Of a DNA stretch of 16,547 nucleotides, positions 1-8,700 are shown in pieces; position 1 is the stretch's first letter; every line of letters begins with the position of its first letter. Where the stretch lies: the NCBI GenBank assembly GCA_011525265.1, contig WTHV01000217.1, positions 1-16,547 of the forward strand, in the 5' to 3' direction. This stretch comes from Alphaproteobacteria bacterium. Its GTDB lineage: Bacteria > Pseudomonadota > Alphaproteobacteria > Puniceispirillales > Puniceispirillaceae. The position numbers and the translations under genes are program-made. Below the pieces are notes generated by a model, which saw only the letters and a program-made list of their open reading frames with translations, did not search any database and was not told where the DNA came from.

Positions 1-1123
1 ACCGTACCCGCCATAGCGGCATTTCACCACGCATAACTACAGATAATTGTGCTGGCACAAGCCCAAGGACATTTTGGGCATTTCGCCGTGCCTCAAGGGC
101 GGCTTTATGCGCATTCACACGCCGGGAAAAACTGCCAACCTGAATGGCCCAGCTTTGCGGGTCTTCTTGCAACACCTCTTCAGGCGCAAAGAGCGCGGCT
201 AGCTCAACATTCGATTGTTTTGTTTGTGGGCGATTTGGCAATTCAGGGCGTCGTGGCGGCGCTGATGGGGCGGCAATTTGCCGAACAGCAAAGGGCTTTA
301 CGCGCCGAAATTGTGTTGCCAAAATCTTCATCATATGGGCATCGCGGCTCGCACCAGTGCGCCCACCAAAGACAACACCGATAAGGCGCACGCCATTGCG
401 TTCTGTGGCGGCGACAAGGTTAAAACCTGAGGCATTTGTGAAGCCTGTCTTGATACCATCTGTCCCATCAAATTGCCGCAACAACTTGTTATGATTGCCG
501 TATTTGCGGCCATTAAAGCTGAATTTTGTGCGCGAGAAATAATGGTAATATTGTGGGAAATCACGGCGAATAGCGACACCCAAACGTGCCATATCTCTGG
601 CAGTGGAATGCTGTTTGCGGTTGGGCAGACCAGAGGCGTTCTTAAAGACCGTATTGACCATCCCAAGCGCACGTGCTTTGCGTGTCATCTTGCCGGCAAA
701 AGCACGTTCCGTGCCAGATATTTTCTCACCCACAGCGGTTGCAACATCATTGGCTGATTTCGTCACAAGTGCCAAAATCGCATTTTCAACAGAAATGCTC
801 GCCCCTGGTGAGAGATAGAGCTTAGACGGTGAACGGCTTGCTGCAACAGAGCTGATAGGCAAGCGGCTTTCTAATGTCAGCCTGCCTGAATCCAACTCTT
901 CAAACAGCATATAAAGTGTCATAATTTTCGTTAAAGATGCGGGATAAAGCTTTTTATCAGCATTGCGTGAAAACAGCACACGACCTGTTTTTTCTTCGAT
1001 GACAATGGCCGCATATCGTTGTGATGCGGCGGCCGGAGAGGGGATTATTGCAAGAATTGTCAATGACAACAGGCCCATAAGAGCGAGCATTATCATTTTA
1101 TGCCATAATAAGCGAGGAGCCAC
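1..1123 (-). CDS. D-alanyl-D-alanine carboxypeptidase (PBP5/6 family) with SPOR domain, partial
   Basis: Serine-type penicillin-binding protein that trims the terminal D-Ala from peptidoglycan stem peptides in the periplasm. Reading the minus strand gives all three active-site motifs: SLTK at residues 63-66 (nucleophile S63), SAN at 123-125 and KTG at 225-227. A hydrophobic signal peptide covers about residues 10-33, ending in an Ala-rich cleavage site. After a Pro/Arg-rich linker (about 283-305) a SPOR-type peptidoglycan-binding domain starts near W325 (WAIQVGSFSRR). The window edge cuts the gene after 374 residues, inside SPOR. I chose GTG at 1123 because it gives the signal peptide a basic n-region (R4, K9), although its AGGA is only 3 nt away. 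ATG at 1096 is the alternative, with no visible Shine-Dalgarno and an uncharged n-region. The gene is divergent from clpS. Confidence 0.93.
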   Translation of the reverse strand, partial: MAPRLLWHKMIMLALMGLLSLTILAIIPSPAAASQRYAAIVIEEKTGRVLFSRNADKKLYPASLTKIMTLYMLFEELDSGRLTLESRLPISSVAASRSPSKLYLSPGASISVENAILALVTKSANDVATAVGEKISGTERAFAGKMTRKARALGMVNTVFKNASGLPNRKQHSTARDMARLGVAIRRDFPQYYHYFSRTKFSFNGRKYGNHNKLLRQFDGTDGIKTGFTNASGFNLVAATERNGVRLIGVVFGGRTGASRDAHMMKILATQFRRVKPFAVRQIAAPSAPPRRPELPNRPQTKQSNVELAALFAPEEVLQEDPQSWAIQVGSFSRRVNAHKAALEARRNAQNVLGLVPAQLSVVMRGEMPLWRVR

Positions 1124-1327
1124 GATTCCTGATACCCTATACCAAACCTTGCGGAATTTCTTTGTGAATCATACTAAATCTTGAGTCATTGTCCATCCTT
1201 CGAAAGGGTTTTTTAAAAAAAAGATGCCAAATTGTCGCTTACCTCTTTTCATCGCCATAAAAATGCCAATATCATAAGGGGTACTGGTAATTATCGACAC
1301 CTAGTAAGAGGGTGACGAGGAAAAAAG

Positions 1328-1651
1328 ATGGCTGATAAAAAAACAGATGACCATAACACAGATGGTAATGTCGTTCTTGATGAGAGAGTGAAAACCAAAA
1401 AACCATCACTTTATCGTGTATTGATGTTGAATGATGACTATACACCGATGGAATTCGTGGTGATGGTTTTGCAACGTTATTTCGGCCATAATTCTGAATC
1501 AGCACAACGGATTATGCTTCATGTGCATCAGCGTGGGGTCGGTGTATGCGGTGTCTTTACCTATGAGATCGCAGAGACAAAGGCAGCGCAGGTCATGAAT
1601 TTTGCGCGCCAGAATGAACATCCTTTGCAATTGCAACTTGAGAAAGAATAA
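1328..1651 (+). CDS. clpS: ATP-dependent Clp protease adaptor ClpS
   Basis: Cytosolic adaptor that recognises N-degrons (N-terminal Leu, Phe, Trp, Tyr) and hands substrates to ClpA. At 107 residues it has the usual family size. A disordered Lys/Asp-rich N-terminal tail (1-27), which in the family engages the ClpA pore, precedes the core. The core shows the substrate pocket: N35-D36-D37 in LNDDYTPMEF, gatekeeper Met41 (equivalent to E. coli Met40) and His67 in the helix before GVGVCGVFTYEIAETK. The start is ATG at 1328, preceded by GAGGA at 1317-1321 with about 6 nt spacing. The stop lies 2 nt before the clpA ATG, so the two genes should be co-transcribed and translationally coupled. Confidence 0.97.
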   Translation: MADKKTDDHNTDGNVVLDERVKTKKPSLYRVLMLNDDYTPMEFVVMVLQRYFGHNSESAQRIMLHVHQRGVGVCGVFTYEIAETKAAQVMNFARQNEHPLQLQLEKE

Positions 1652-1653
1652 AG

Positions 1654-3924
1654 ATGCTTTCAAAAGACCTTGAACAGACCATTACCAAAGCCATGCATAT
1701 TGCCGCAGAACATGCGCATGAATTTGCAACCCTAGAACATCTTTTAATGGCGATGACAGAAGATCCTGACGCGTTGGAGGTGATGCACGCCTGCCAAGTT
1801 AATGTCGATGAATTAAAGATGATGTTGCAAGTTCATATCCAAGATGAGCTTGAAAATATCGTATCAGCTGAGCCAAATGCCGAAGTTCAGCCGACCGCAG
1901 GGTTTCAGCGCGTTATTCAACGCGCCATCATCCATACGCAATCATCAAATCGTGATGTGGCAACAGGGGCTAATGTTCTTGTTGCGCTCTTCTCTGAGCG
2001 CGATAGCCATGCCGTATGGTTCTTGAAAACACTTGATATGAGCCGTCTTGATGCGGTGAGCTATATCAGCCATGGCACTGGTGATAGCCCGCGCGGCACT
2101 GATAGCCAAGAGGCCGATGGCCAGTCAGGCGAGGCAGAGAAAAGCGCGCTTACCCAATATGCAGTGAATCTGAATGATAAAGCTGCGGCAGATAAAATTG
2201 ACCCGCTTATCGGCAGAGATGCAGAGGTTGACCGGACAATCCAAATCCTATGCCGTCGTTCAAAGAATAACCCGCTCTATGTGGGTGACCCTGGTGTTGG
2301 TAAGACAGCGATTGCTGAAGGGCTGGCAAAGCGCATTCATGATGGGGCAGTCCCAGATGTGCTAAAAGAGGCGGTTATCTATTCTCTTGATATGGGACAG
2401 CTTTTGGCTGGCACGCGCTATCGTGGTGATTTCGAAGAGCGGCTTAAGGCTGTGATGAAGCAGGTCGGTGAGAATGATCAGGCGATCTTGTTCATTGATG
2501 AAATCCATACAATTATTGGCGCTGGTTCCACCTCTGGCGGTGCGATGGATGCCTCAAACTTGCTGAAGCCGGCTTTGCAGGATGGGACTTTGCGCTGTAT
2601 CGGTTCGACCACCTATAAGGAATATCGCGGGTATTTTGAAAAAGACCGCGCGCTTGTAAGGCGCTTCCAAAAAATTGATGTGAATGAGCCAACAGTCCCA
2701 GATACTATTAAGATTTTAACAGGGCTGAAGCCACGTTATGAGGCACATCACGGCGTGAAATTCACATCTGCTGCCATTAAGACGGCGGTGGAATTATCTG
2801 CCCGCTATATTAATGACCGCAAATTGCCTGATAAGGCGATTGATGTGATTGATGAGGCGGCGGCCGCACAAAACCTCTTGCCGCCATCACGGCGCAAACA
2901 ATCTATCGGCCAAAAAGAGGTTGAGGCGACAATTGCAACAATGGCGCGTATCCCCTCAAAGCATGTCAGCCGTGATGATAAGCAAGCTCTTGCGACATTA
3001 GAAACTGATCTAAAACGTATGGTCTTTGGGCAAGATACAGCGATTACAGCGCTGGCATCTGCGATTAAATTATCGCGTGCTGGTCTGCGTGAGCCTGAAA
3101 AGCCAATTGGCAATTATCTTTTCTCTGGCCCAACAGGCGTCGGCAAGACAGAAGTGGCAAAACAATTATCAGAGACTTTGGGCGTGAAATTAGTCCGTTT
3201 CGATATGTCTGAATATATGGAACGCCATACGGTATCGCGTCTGATTGGGGCGCCTCCTGGCTATGTTGGGTTTGACCAAGGTGGTCTGCTAACAGATGCG
3301 ATTGACCAAAATCCGCATGCTATCTTGCTTCTTGATGAGATTGAAAAGGCGCATCCTGATTTGTTCAACTTGCTCTTGCAGGTTATGGATCATGGTAAGC
3401 TGACAGATTCAAATGGCAAGTCAGTGGATTTCCGCAACGTTATTTTGATCATGACAACAAATGCTGGGGCGCAGGAAATGTCAAAGCAAGCGATTGGCTT
3501 TGGCAGAGGCAATAAGGTGGATGCTGATCAAGAAGCGATTGAGCGTGCCTTCACCCCTGAATTCCGCAACCGCCTTGATGCCATCATCCCATTTGGCGCC
3601 TTGCCAAGTGATGTGGTGCGCATGGTGGTTGATAAATTCATTATGCAGCTTGAAATGCAATTGGCAGACAGGTCAGTTGAAATTGCGCTTGATGATGGCG
3701 CACGCGATTGGCTTGCCTCAAAGGGCTATGATGCTGCCTATGGGGCGCGTCCTTTGGCACGTGTTGTTCAAGAACATATCAAAAAGCCATTGGCAGAGAT
3801 GATGCTATTTGGTGATTTGGCAGATGGTGGTCTAGCGCAGGTCTCGCTAAAAGATGATGCGCTTATCGTGACCGCGATTAAGGCACAGCCAAAAGCGAAA
3901 AAGCCAAAAGCAGAAAAGGTGTAA
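1654..3924 (+). CDS. clpA: ATP-dependent Clp protease ATP-binding subunit ClpA
   Basis: Hexameric AAA+ unfoldase that threads substrates into the ClpP peptidase; clpP is not in this window. The 756 residues match the family length. Order of parts: Clp N-domain (about 1-140, the ClpS docking site), a Ser/Glu/Gly-rich linker (about 141-165), AAA-1 with Walker A GDPGVGKT (211-218) and Walker B ILFIDE (278-283), then AAA-2 with Walker A GPTGVGKT (492-499) and Walker B ILLLDE (557-562). The tripeptide IGF at 614-616 is the ClpP-docking loop, which separates ClpA from ClpB. There is no long M-domain insertion, also against ClpB. The gene follows clpS after 2 nt. It ends 11 nt from the 3' end of the convergent DUF482 gene. 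Confidence 0.98.
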   Translation: MLSKDLEQTITKAMHIAAEHAHEFATLEHLLMAMTEDPDALEVMHACQVNVDELKMMLQVHIQDELENIVSAEPNAEVQPTAGFQRVIQRAIIHTQSSNRDVATGANVLVALFSERDSHAVWFLKTLDMSRLDAVSYISHGTGDSPRGTDSQEADGQSGEAEKSALTQYAVNLNDKAAADKIDPLIGRDAEVDRTIQILCRRSKNNPLYVGDPGVGKTAIAEGLAKRIHDGAVPDVLKEAVIYSLDMGQLLAGTRYRGDFEERLKAVMKQVGENDQAILFIDEIHTIIGAGSTSGGAMDASNLLKPALQDGTLRCIGSTTYKEYRGYFEKDRALVRRFQKIDVNEPTVPDTIKILTGLKPRYEAHHGVKFTSAAIKTAVELSARYINDRKLPDKAIDVIDEAAAAQNLLPPSRRKQSIGQKEVEATIATMARIPSKHVSRDDKQALATLETDLKRMVFGQDTAITALASAIKLSRAGLREPEKPIGNYLFSGPTGVGKTEVAKQLSETLGVKLVRFDMSEYMERHTVSRLIGAPPGYVGFDQGGLLTDAIDQNPHAILLLDEIEKAHPDLFNLLLQVMDHGKLTDSNGKSVDFRNVILIMTTNAGAQEMSKQAIGFGRGNKVDADQEAIERAFTPEFRNRLDAIIPFGALPSDVVRMVVDKFIMQLEMQLADRSVEIALDDGARDWLASKGYDAAYGARPLARVVQEHIKKPLAEMMLFGDLADGGLAQVSLKDDALIVTAIKAQPKAKKPKAEKV

Positions 3925-3935
3925 CCCCTTTTTAT

Positions 3936-5081
3936 TTAGGATGAGCGATAGGGGCTGTACTGGCGGATGTCTTCACATTCTGCGAGTACAGCCTTATTTT
4001 CTGCTATCAAAAAGCGCCCAACAGCCTCTGAGAAGCCCTCATGCGGAATATGGTGTGCCGAATAGGTTATAACAGGCACATAGCCGCGTTGTACCTTATG
4101 AAAGCCTTGCGCGCCTGCCTCGACACGCGACCGCTTTGTTTCTATCGCATGGTCAATCGCTTGATAATAGCAGGTCTCGAAATGCAGGTTCGGGATATCA
4201 ACCACGGCCCCCCAATTGCGACCAAATAAACAGCTATCATTCATCAGATTTAATGCCCCCGCAATGGCCTCGCCATCTTGCATGGCAAGGACAAGCAGGA
4301 TTTTATCAGCCATGCTCGCACCAAGGGATTCAAAGAATTCACGCGTTAAATATGCCCCGCCCCATTTTTTCTCAATGGTTGAGAGATAGAAATGATAAAA
4401 GCGGTCCCAATGATGGGCTTTAATGTCACCCCCTGATAGGCGCAAAAAGGTTATATTATGCCTCTCAAGGCTGGTACGTTCTTTGCGGATATTCTTGCGC
4501 TTGCGAGAGGAAAGGGTGGCAAGGAAATCATCAAAAGTGCCATAATCATCATTATGCCAATGAAATTGTACCCCTTGGCGGATATGCCATCCTGCCCCAG
4601 AAAAGGCCTCCTTATCTGCCTGTGATATAAAATTTACATGAGCAGATGAGAGCCCTAACTTATCAGCTAGGCCAGCTATGCCAGCAATCAGCGCTTGCTG
4701 TGCGTCTTTATCATCAGCCTTGGTAAGTAACCGTGCACCGGGGACAGGGGTAAAGGGCACGGCTGATAGGAATTTCGGATAATAGGTCCCGCCAGCACGC
4801 TCATAGCCATTGGCCCAGCTATGATCAAAGACATATTCTCCATAAGAATGGCTTTTCAAATAGCCCGGCATGGCACCGCGTAATATCTTGTTGTCATCAT
4901 AAAGACAGCCATGAAAACTATCCCAGCCTGTGCCTTGGCCAACCGAGCCGCTTTGCTCTAATGCCTCAAAGAAACTATGAGATAAAAAGGGGTTTTGGTC
5001 GGGGATAAGCGCATCCCATTGGGCTTTGTCTATGGCTGAAATGGTGCGACATGGTTCAAGATACATTTGTGACACTGGCAC
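3936..5081 (-). CDS. FemAB-like / DUF482 (PF04339) acyltransferase-fold protein
   Basis: Member of the DUF482 family, annotated by homology as peptidoglycan biosynthesis/recognition or GNAT-like. Its fold resembles FemAB aminoacyltransferases, but no substrate is established, so I assign none. Family hallmarks are FLSHSFFEALEQSG near the N-terminus, the segment YGEYVFDHSWANGYERAGG, and the C-terminal part around WGAVVDIPNLHFETCYYQAI followed by HKVQRGYVPV. About 380 residues is the usual length. The start is unsettled: GTG at 5081 overlaps the Shine-Dalgarno, GTG at 5075 lies 5 nt after AAAGG, and ATG at 5066 is 14 nt from it. I favour 5075 by spacing but give the longest frame. No signal peptide is visible, so the protein is likely cytosolic. 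It lies downstream of the RidA gene but is separated from it by a terminator. Confidence 0.88.
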   Translation of the reverse strand: MPVSQMYLEPCRTISAIDKAQWDALIPDQNPFLSHSFFEALEQSGSVGQGTGWDSFHGCLYDDNKILRGAMPGYLKSHSYGEYVFDHSWANGYERAGGTYYPKFLSAVPFTPVPGARLLTKADDKDAQQALIAGIAGLADKLGLSSAHVNFISQADKEAFSGAGWHIRQGVQFHWHNDDYGTFDDFLATLSSRKRKNIRKERTSLERHNITFLRLSGGDIKAHHWDRFYHFYLSTIEKKWGGAYLTREFFESLGASMADKILLVLAMQDGEAIAGALNLMNDSCLFGRNWGAVVDIPNLHFETCYYQAIDHAIETKRSRVEAGAQGFHKVQRGYVPVITYSAHHIPHEGFSEAVGRFLIAENKAVLAECEDIRQYSPYRSS

Positions 5082-5108
5082 CTTTCACGCCTGTTCATGA
5101 TATAGATG

Positions 5109-5155
5109 AAAAAAGCCCATCCCGCCCCTGTCTTCCGATATGGGGTGCGATAGGC
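5109..5155 (-). terminator. Rho-independent terminator of the RidA-family gene
   Basis: Read on the minus strand, GCCTATCGCACCCC (5155-5142) pairs with GGGGCGGGATGGGC (5128-5115). This gives 11 Watson-Crick pairs, one G-U and two mismatches around a 13-nt loop. Six T residues follow at once (plus-strand A run 5109-5114). It starts 29 nt after the RidA stop codon and precedes the DUF482 gene, so DUF482 probably needs its own promoter or read-through. Confidence 0.8.
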
Positions 5156-5183
5156 TATGGTCAAGTGTGATAAATGCTGCGCC

Positions 5184-5654
5184 TTAGGAATGTAATTCAA
5201 TCACCGCGTCAATTTCAACGCATACACCGCGTGGTAGAGCATTTGTGCCAACAGCAAAGCGGGCGTGTTGACCATTTGCCCCAAAGACATCTGCCATCAG
5301 ATTTGAGGCACCATTAATCACCTCTGGCTGATTGGAAAAATCATCTGTGCAAGCAACAAAGCCGCCTAATTTTACAATTTGTTTGACCTTTGATAAGTCA
5401 CCGCCTGTTGCGGCATGGGCTTGGGCAAGGATATTGATGGCACAAATACGCGCTTGTTCTTGCGCGGTCTCTAGGCTGACATCTGCGCCAACCTTGCCTG
5501 TGACTTGGATAGCACCATCTACCATTGGCACTTGGCCAGAGATGAAAAGCAAATGGCCTGTTTGGATATAGGGGACGTAATTTGCCGCAGGGGCAGGGGC
5601 ATCGGGAAGGGTGATGCCAAGTGCGCTTAGGCGATCATAGGCTGTGTCTGACAT
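5184..5654 (-). CDS. RidA family (YjgF/YER057c/UK114) protein, long variant
   Basis: Small cytosolic protein of the Rid superfamily. Canonical RidA hydrolyses reactive enamine/imine intermediates released by PLP enzymes. At 156 residues this belongs to the longer subgroup (canonical RidA is about 128), whose substrates are less certain, so I give no gene symbol. Visible features are the N-terminal LFISGQVP (36-43), the central GGDLSKVKQIVKLGGFVACTDDF and the C-terminal NALPRGVCVEIDAVIEL. Arg142 lies at the place of the conserved Arg of the Rid active site, but its equivalence in the long subgroup is inferred. The start is well supported by AAAGGAG 6 nt upstream of the ATG at 5654. The gene sits between the nrdJ terminator and its own terminator, which suggests a monocistronic unit. 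Confidence 0.93.
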   Translation of the reverse strand: MSDTAYDRLSALGITLPDAPAPAANYVPYIQTGHLLFISGQVPMVDGAIQVTGKVGADVSLETAQEQARICAINILAQAHAATGGDLSKVKQIVKLGGFVACTDDFSNQPEVINGASNLMADVFGANGQHARFAVGTNALPRGVCVEIDAVIELHS

Positions 5655-5732
5655 GAGCGTCTCCTTTATATGACTTATGCTGATGATAGAGTGCCGTCTT
5701 TGAAGTGGGCCTGTCTAGCGGCTTTTCAAAAG

Positions 5733-5763
5733 AAAAGCCCCAAAGAGTACCTTTGGGGCTTTT
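5733..5763 (-). terminator. Strong Rho-independent terminator after nrdJ
   Basis: AAAAGCCCCAAAG (5733-5745) and CTTTGGGGCTTTT (5751-5763) form a perfect 13-bp stem with the 5-nt loop AGTAC. On the minus strand the stem ends in TTTTCTTTTG, a suitable U-tract, 24 nt past the nrdJ stop. The outer A/T pairs make it potentially bidirectional, but no plus-strand gene ends here. Confidence 0.92.
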
Positions 5764-5786
5764 GTAAGATGATTAAAGGCTATCGC

Positions 5787-8700
5787 TTAGCTGCAGCCAG
5801 TTGTTGACCCGCAGGTGTTACATTTCAAGCAGGTGCCATTACGAACAAGTGTAAAGTTCTGGCATTCAGGGCATGATTCCCCTTCATAGCCTTGCATTTT
5901 TGCTTGCTGAACTTGTGTGTTCTTTGGTGTTGCAACTGTGCTTGTTGCGACGCTTGTCGCTGCGGCTGTCTGAACAGCTGTATCAGCTGTTGTAACAGAT
6001 GGGGCAAGCGATGTTGTTTGCGGCGCTTCAGCGACGGCTGCGGCGGCATTATTGTTTGAATAGACGACAAGACCTTGCTTACGGATGAAACCGCGGCTTG
6101 TGACTTTATTCAACAATTCAGACTGTGCCTCACCTGTGCCTGTTGTGCTTGTATCAAGGTCTTCTTTTGATACATGGCCCAAATCATGACGGTCTAGATA
6201 TGAGACGGCAAGCTCACGGAATGTGTAATCCAAGATAGATGTCGCCATCTTAATCGCATCATTGCCTGTGACAATGCCTTGAGGCTCAAAGCGTGTGAAG
6301 GTGAAGGCTTCGACATATTCTTCAAGCGGCACACCATATTGCAAGCCAATTGAAACAGCGATAGCAAAGTTATTCATCAATGAGCGGAAGGCTGCGCCTT
6401 CTTTATGCATATCGATGAAAATCTCGCCCAAACGACCATCTTCATATTCGCCTGTCCGCAGATAGACCTTATGCCCACCAACTGTTGCTTTTTGTGTATA
6501 GCCTTTGCGGCGTTGTGGAAGCTTGTCACGCTCTGTTTGGGCAATGACACGTTCTACAATCTTTTCCACAATTTGCGGTACAGCGGCGGCTTGTGGTGCT
6601 GCTGCTAGCTCTTCTGCCTCATCATCTTCATCTTCAACCAATGATGATGATAGTGGCTGGCTGAGCTTTGAGCCGTCACGATACAAGGCGTTCGCCTTAA
6701 GGCCAAGACGCCATGACAGCATATAAGCCTCACCACATTCATGCACTTCAGCATTATTTGGCATATTGATTGTCTTTGAAATCGCACCAGAGATGAATGG
6801 CTGTGAGGCCGCCATCATCGTGATATGGCTGTCGACTGACAAGAAGCGCTTGCCAATACGGCCACAAACATTCGCACAATCAAAGATTGGCAGATGCTCT
6901 TCTTTTAAATGCGGTGCCCCTTCAAGGGTCATCGCACCACAGACATGGATGTTGGCAGCTTCAATCTCATCTTTGCTAAAGCCAAGGGCTTCTAGCATAT
7001 TAAAGTTAAAGTCGTTCAACTGCTCATCTGTGAAACCAAGCGTATCACGGCAGAATTCTGCGCCTAATGTGAAATGGTTGAAAGCAAATTTGATATCAAA
7101 GGCATTTTCCAACGCTGTTGCCAAAACGGCCAATTGCGTATCACCAAAGCCCTTATCACGAAGCGCGTTCAATGAGACGGCTTGGCATGATTCCAAGCTG
7201 CCATGACCAACCGCATAGCGTGTGATGTCCTGCTGTTGGTCTTGTGTGTAGCCAAGACGTGTTAGCGCCTCTGGTACAACGCGGTTGATGATTTTGAAAT
7301 AACCACCACCAGCGAGCTTTTTAAACTTCACAATCGCGAAATCTGGCTCAATACCTGTTGTATCACAATCCATTACCAAGCCAATTGTCCCTGTTGGGGC
7401 AATCACAGTTGATTGGGCGTTGCGATAGCCATGCATCTCGCCAAGGGCAAGCGCATCATCCCATGCTGCCTTTGCCGCATCAACAAGACCCGCCTGTGGG
7501 CAATTATCTGCATCAAGTGGCACAGGCAGAACAGATAGACCTTCATAGCCCTTTTTCTCAGAATAAGCGGCACGGCGGTGATTGCGCATCACACGAAGCA
7601 TATGGTCCGCATTTTCCTTATAACGAGGGAAGGCACCAACTTCTGAGGCAATCTCTGCTGATGTCGCATAAGAGCGGCCTGTCATCACAGCTGTGATAGC
7701 ACCACAAAGGGCGCGGCCTTCTTCTGAATCATAAGAGAAGCCAGAGGCCATGAGCAAGCCGCCAATATTGGCAAAGCCGAGACCCAATGTGCGGTAATCA
7801 TAAGAGCCTTGTGCAATCTCTTTTGATGGGAATTGTGCCATCATCACAGAGACTTCCAAAGCCAATGTCCATAAGCGCACCGCATATTCAAAGCGTTCAA
7901 TATCAAATGAGCCATCTTCGAAACGGAATTGCATCAAGTTCAATGATGCAAGGTTACAGGCTGTATCATCCAAGAACATATATTCTGAACAAGGGTTTGA
8001 GGCGTTAATACGACCACCTTCTGGGCAAGTATGCCACTCATTGATTGTCGTGTCATATTGCAAGCCAGGGTCAGCACAAGCCCAAGCGGCATGGGCAATC
8101 TTGTCCCATAGCTCAGAGGCGTTAACGCGCTTTGCGACCTTGCCATCAATACGCTGGATCAAATCCCAATCCTTGCCTGCTTCAACCGCATTGAGGAAGT
8201 CATTTGTGACACGCACAGAATTGTTTGAGTTCTGACCTGCGACTGTCAAATAGGCATCTGAATCCCAATCTGTGTCATAGGTTTTGAAATCAATTTCAGT
8301 AAAGCCTTGCTTGGCAAATTGAATCACACGCTGGATGTAATTTTCTGGCACCATGTCACGGCGACCAGCAATAATGGCTTTTTTCAACGCTTTGTTTTCG
8401 CGTGGGTTAAAGGCACTCTCGCCTGTCCCTTCGGTGCAAGCGGCCATCACAGCATTCATGTGCTTTTGCGTGATTTTTGAGCCTGCCACAAGTGCGGCAA
8501 CCTTTTGCTCTTCAACCACTTTCCAATCGATATATTCTTCGATATCAGGGTGATCAATATCAACCGTTACCATTTTTGCAGCACGGCGTGTTGTGCCGCC
8601 TGATTTAATCGCACCAGCGGCTCTATCACCGATTTTCAAGAAGCTCATCAAGCCTGATGATTTGCCGCCCCCTGATAGGCCTTCGCCAGAACCACGCAAG

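Noticed and set aside
49..818. Plus-strand open frames of 71 to 116 codons across 49-818
   Set aside because: They are antisense to the D,D-carboxypeptidase, whose motifs are clear on the minus strand; none resembles a known family.
1232..1261. TTGTCG / CATAAA pair as clpS promoter
   Set aside because: Spacing is 18 bp and the -10 is a poor match in an AT-rich spacer; too weak to list.
3925..3954. CCCC ... GGGG hairpin as a shared clpA/DUF482 terminator
   Set aside because: Only four pairs with a 22-nt loop, and most of it lies inside the DUF482 coding end.
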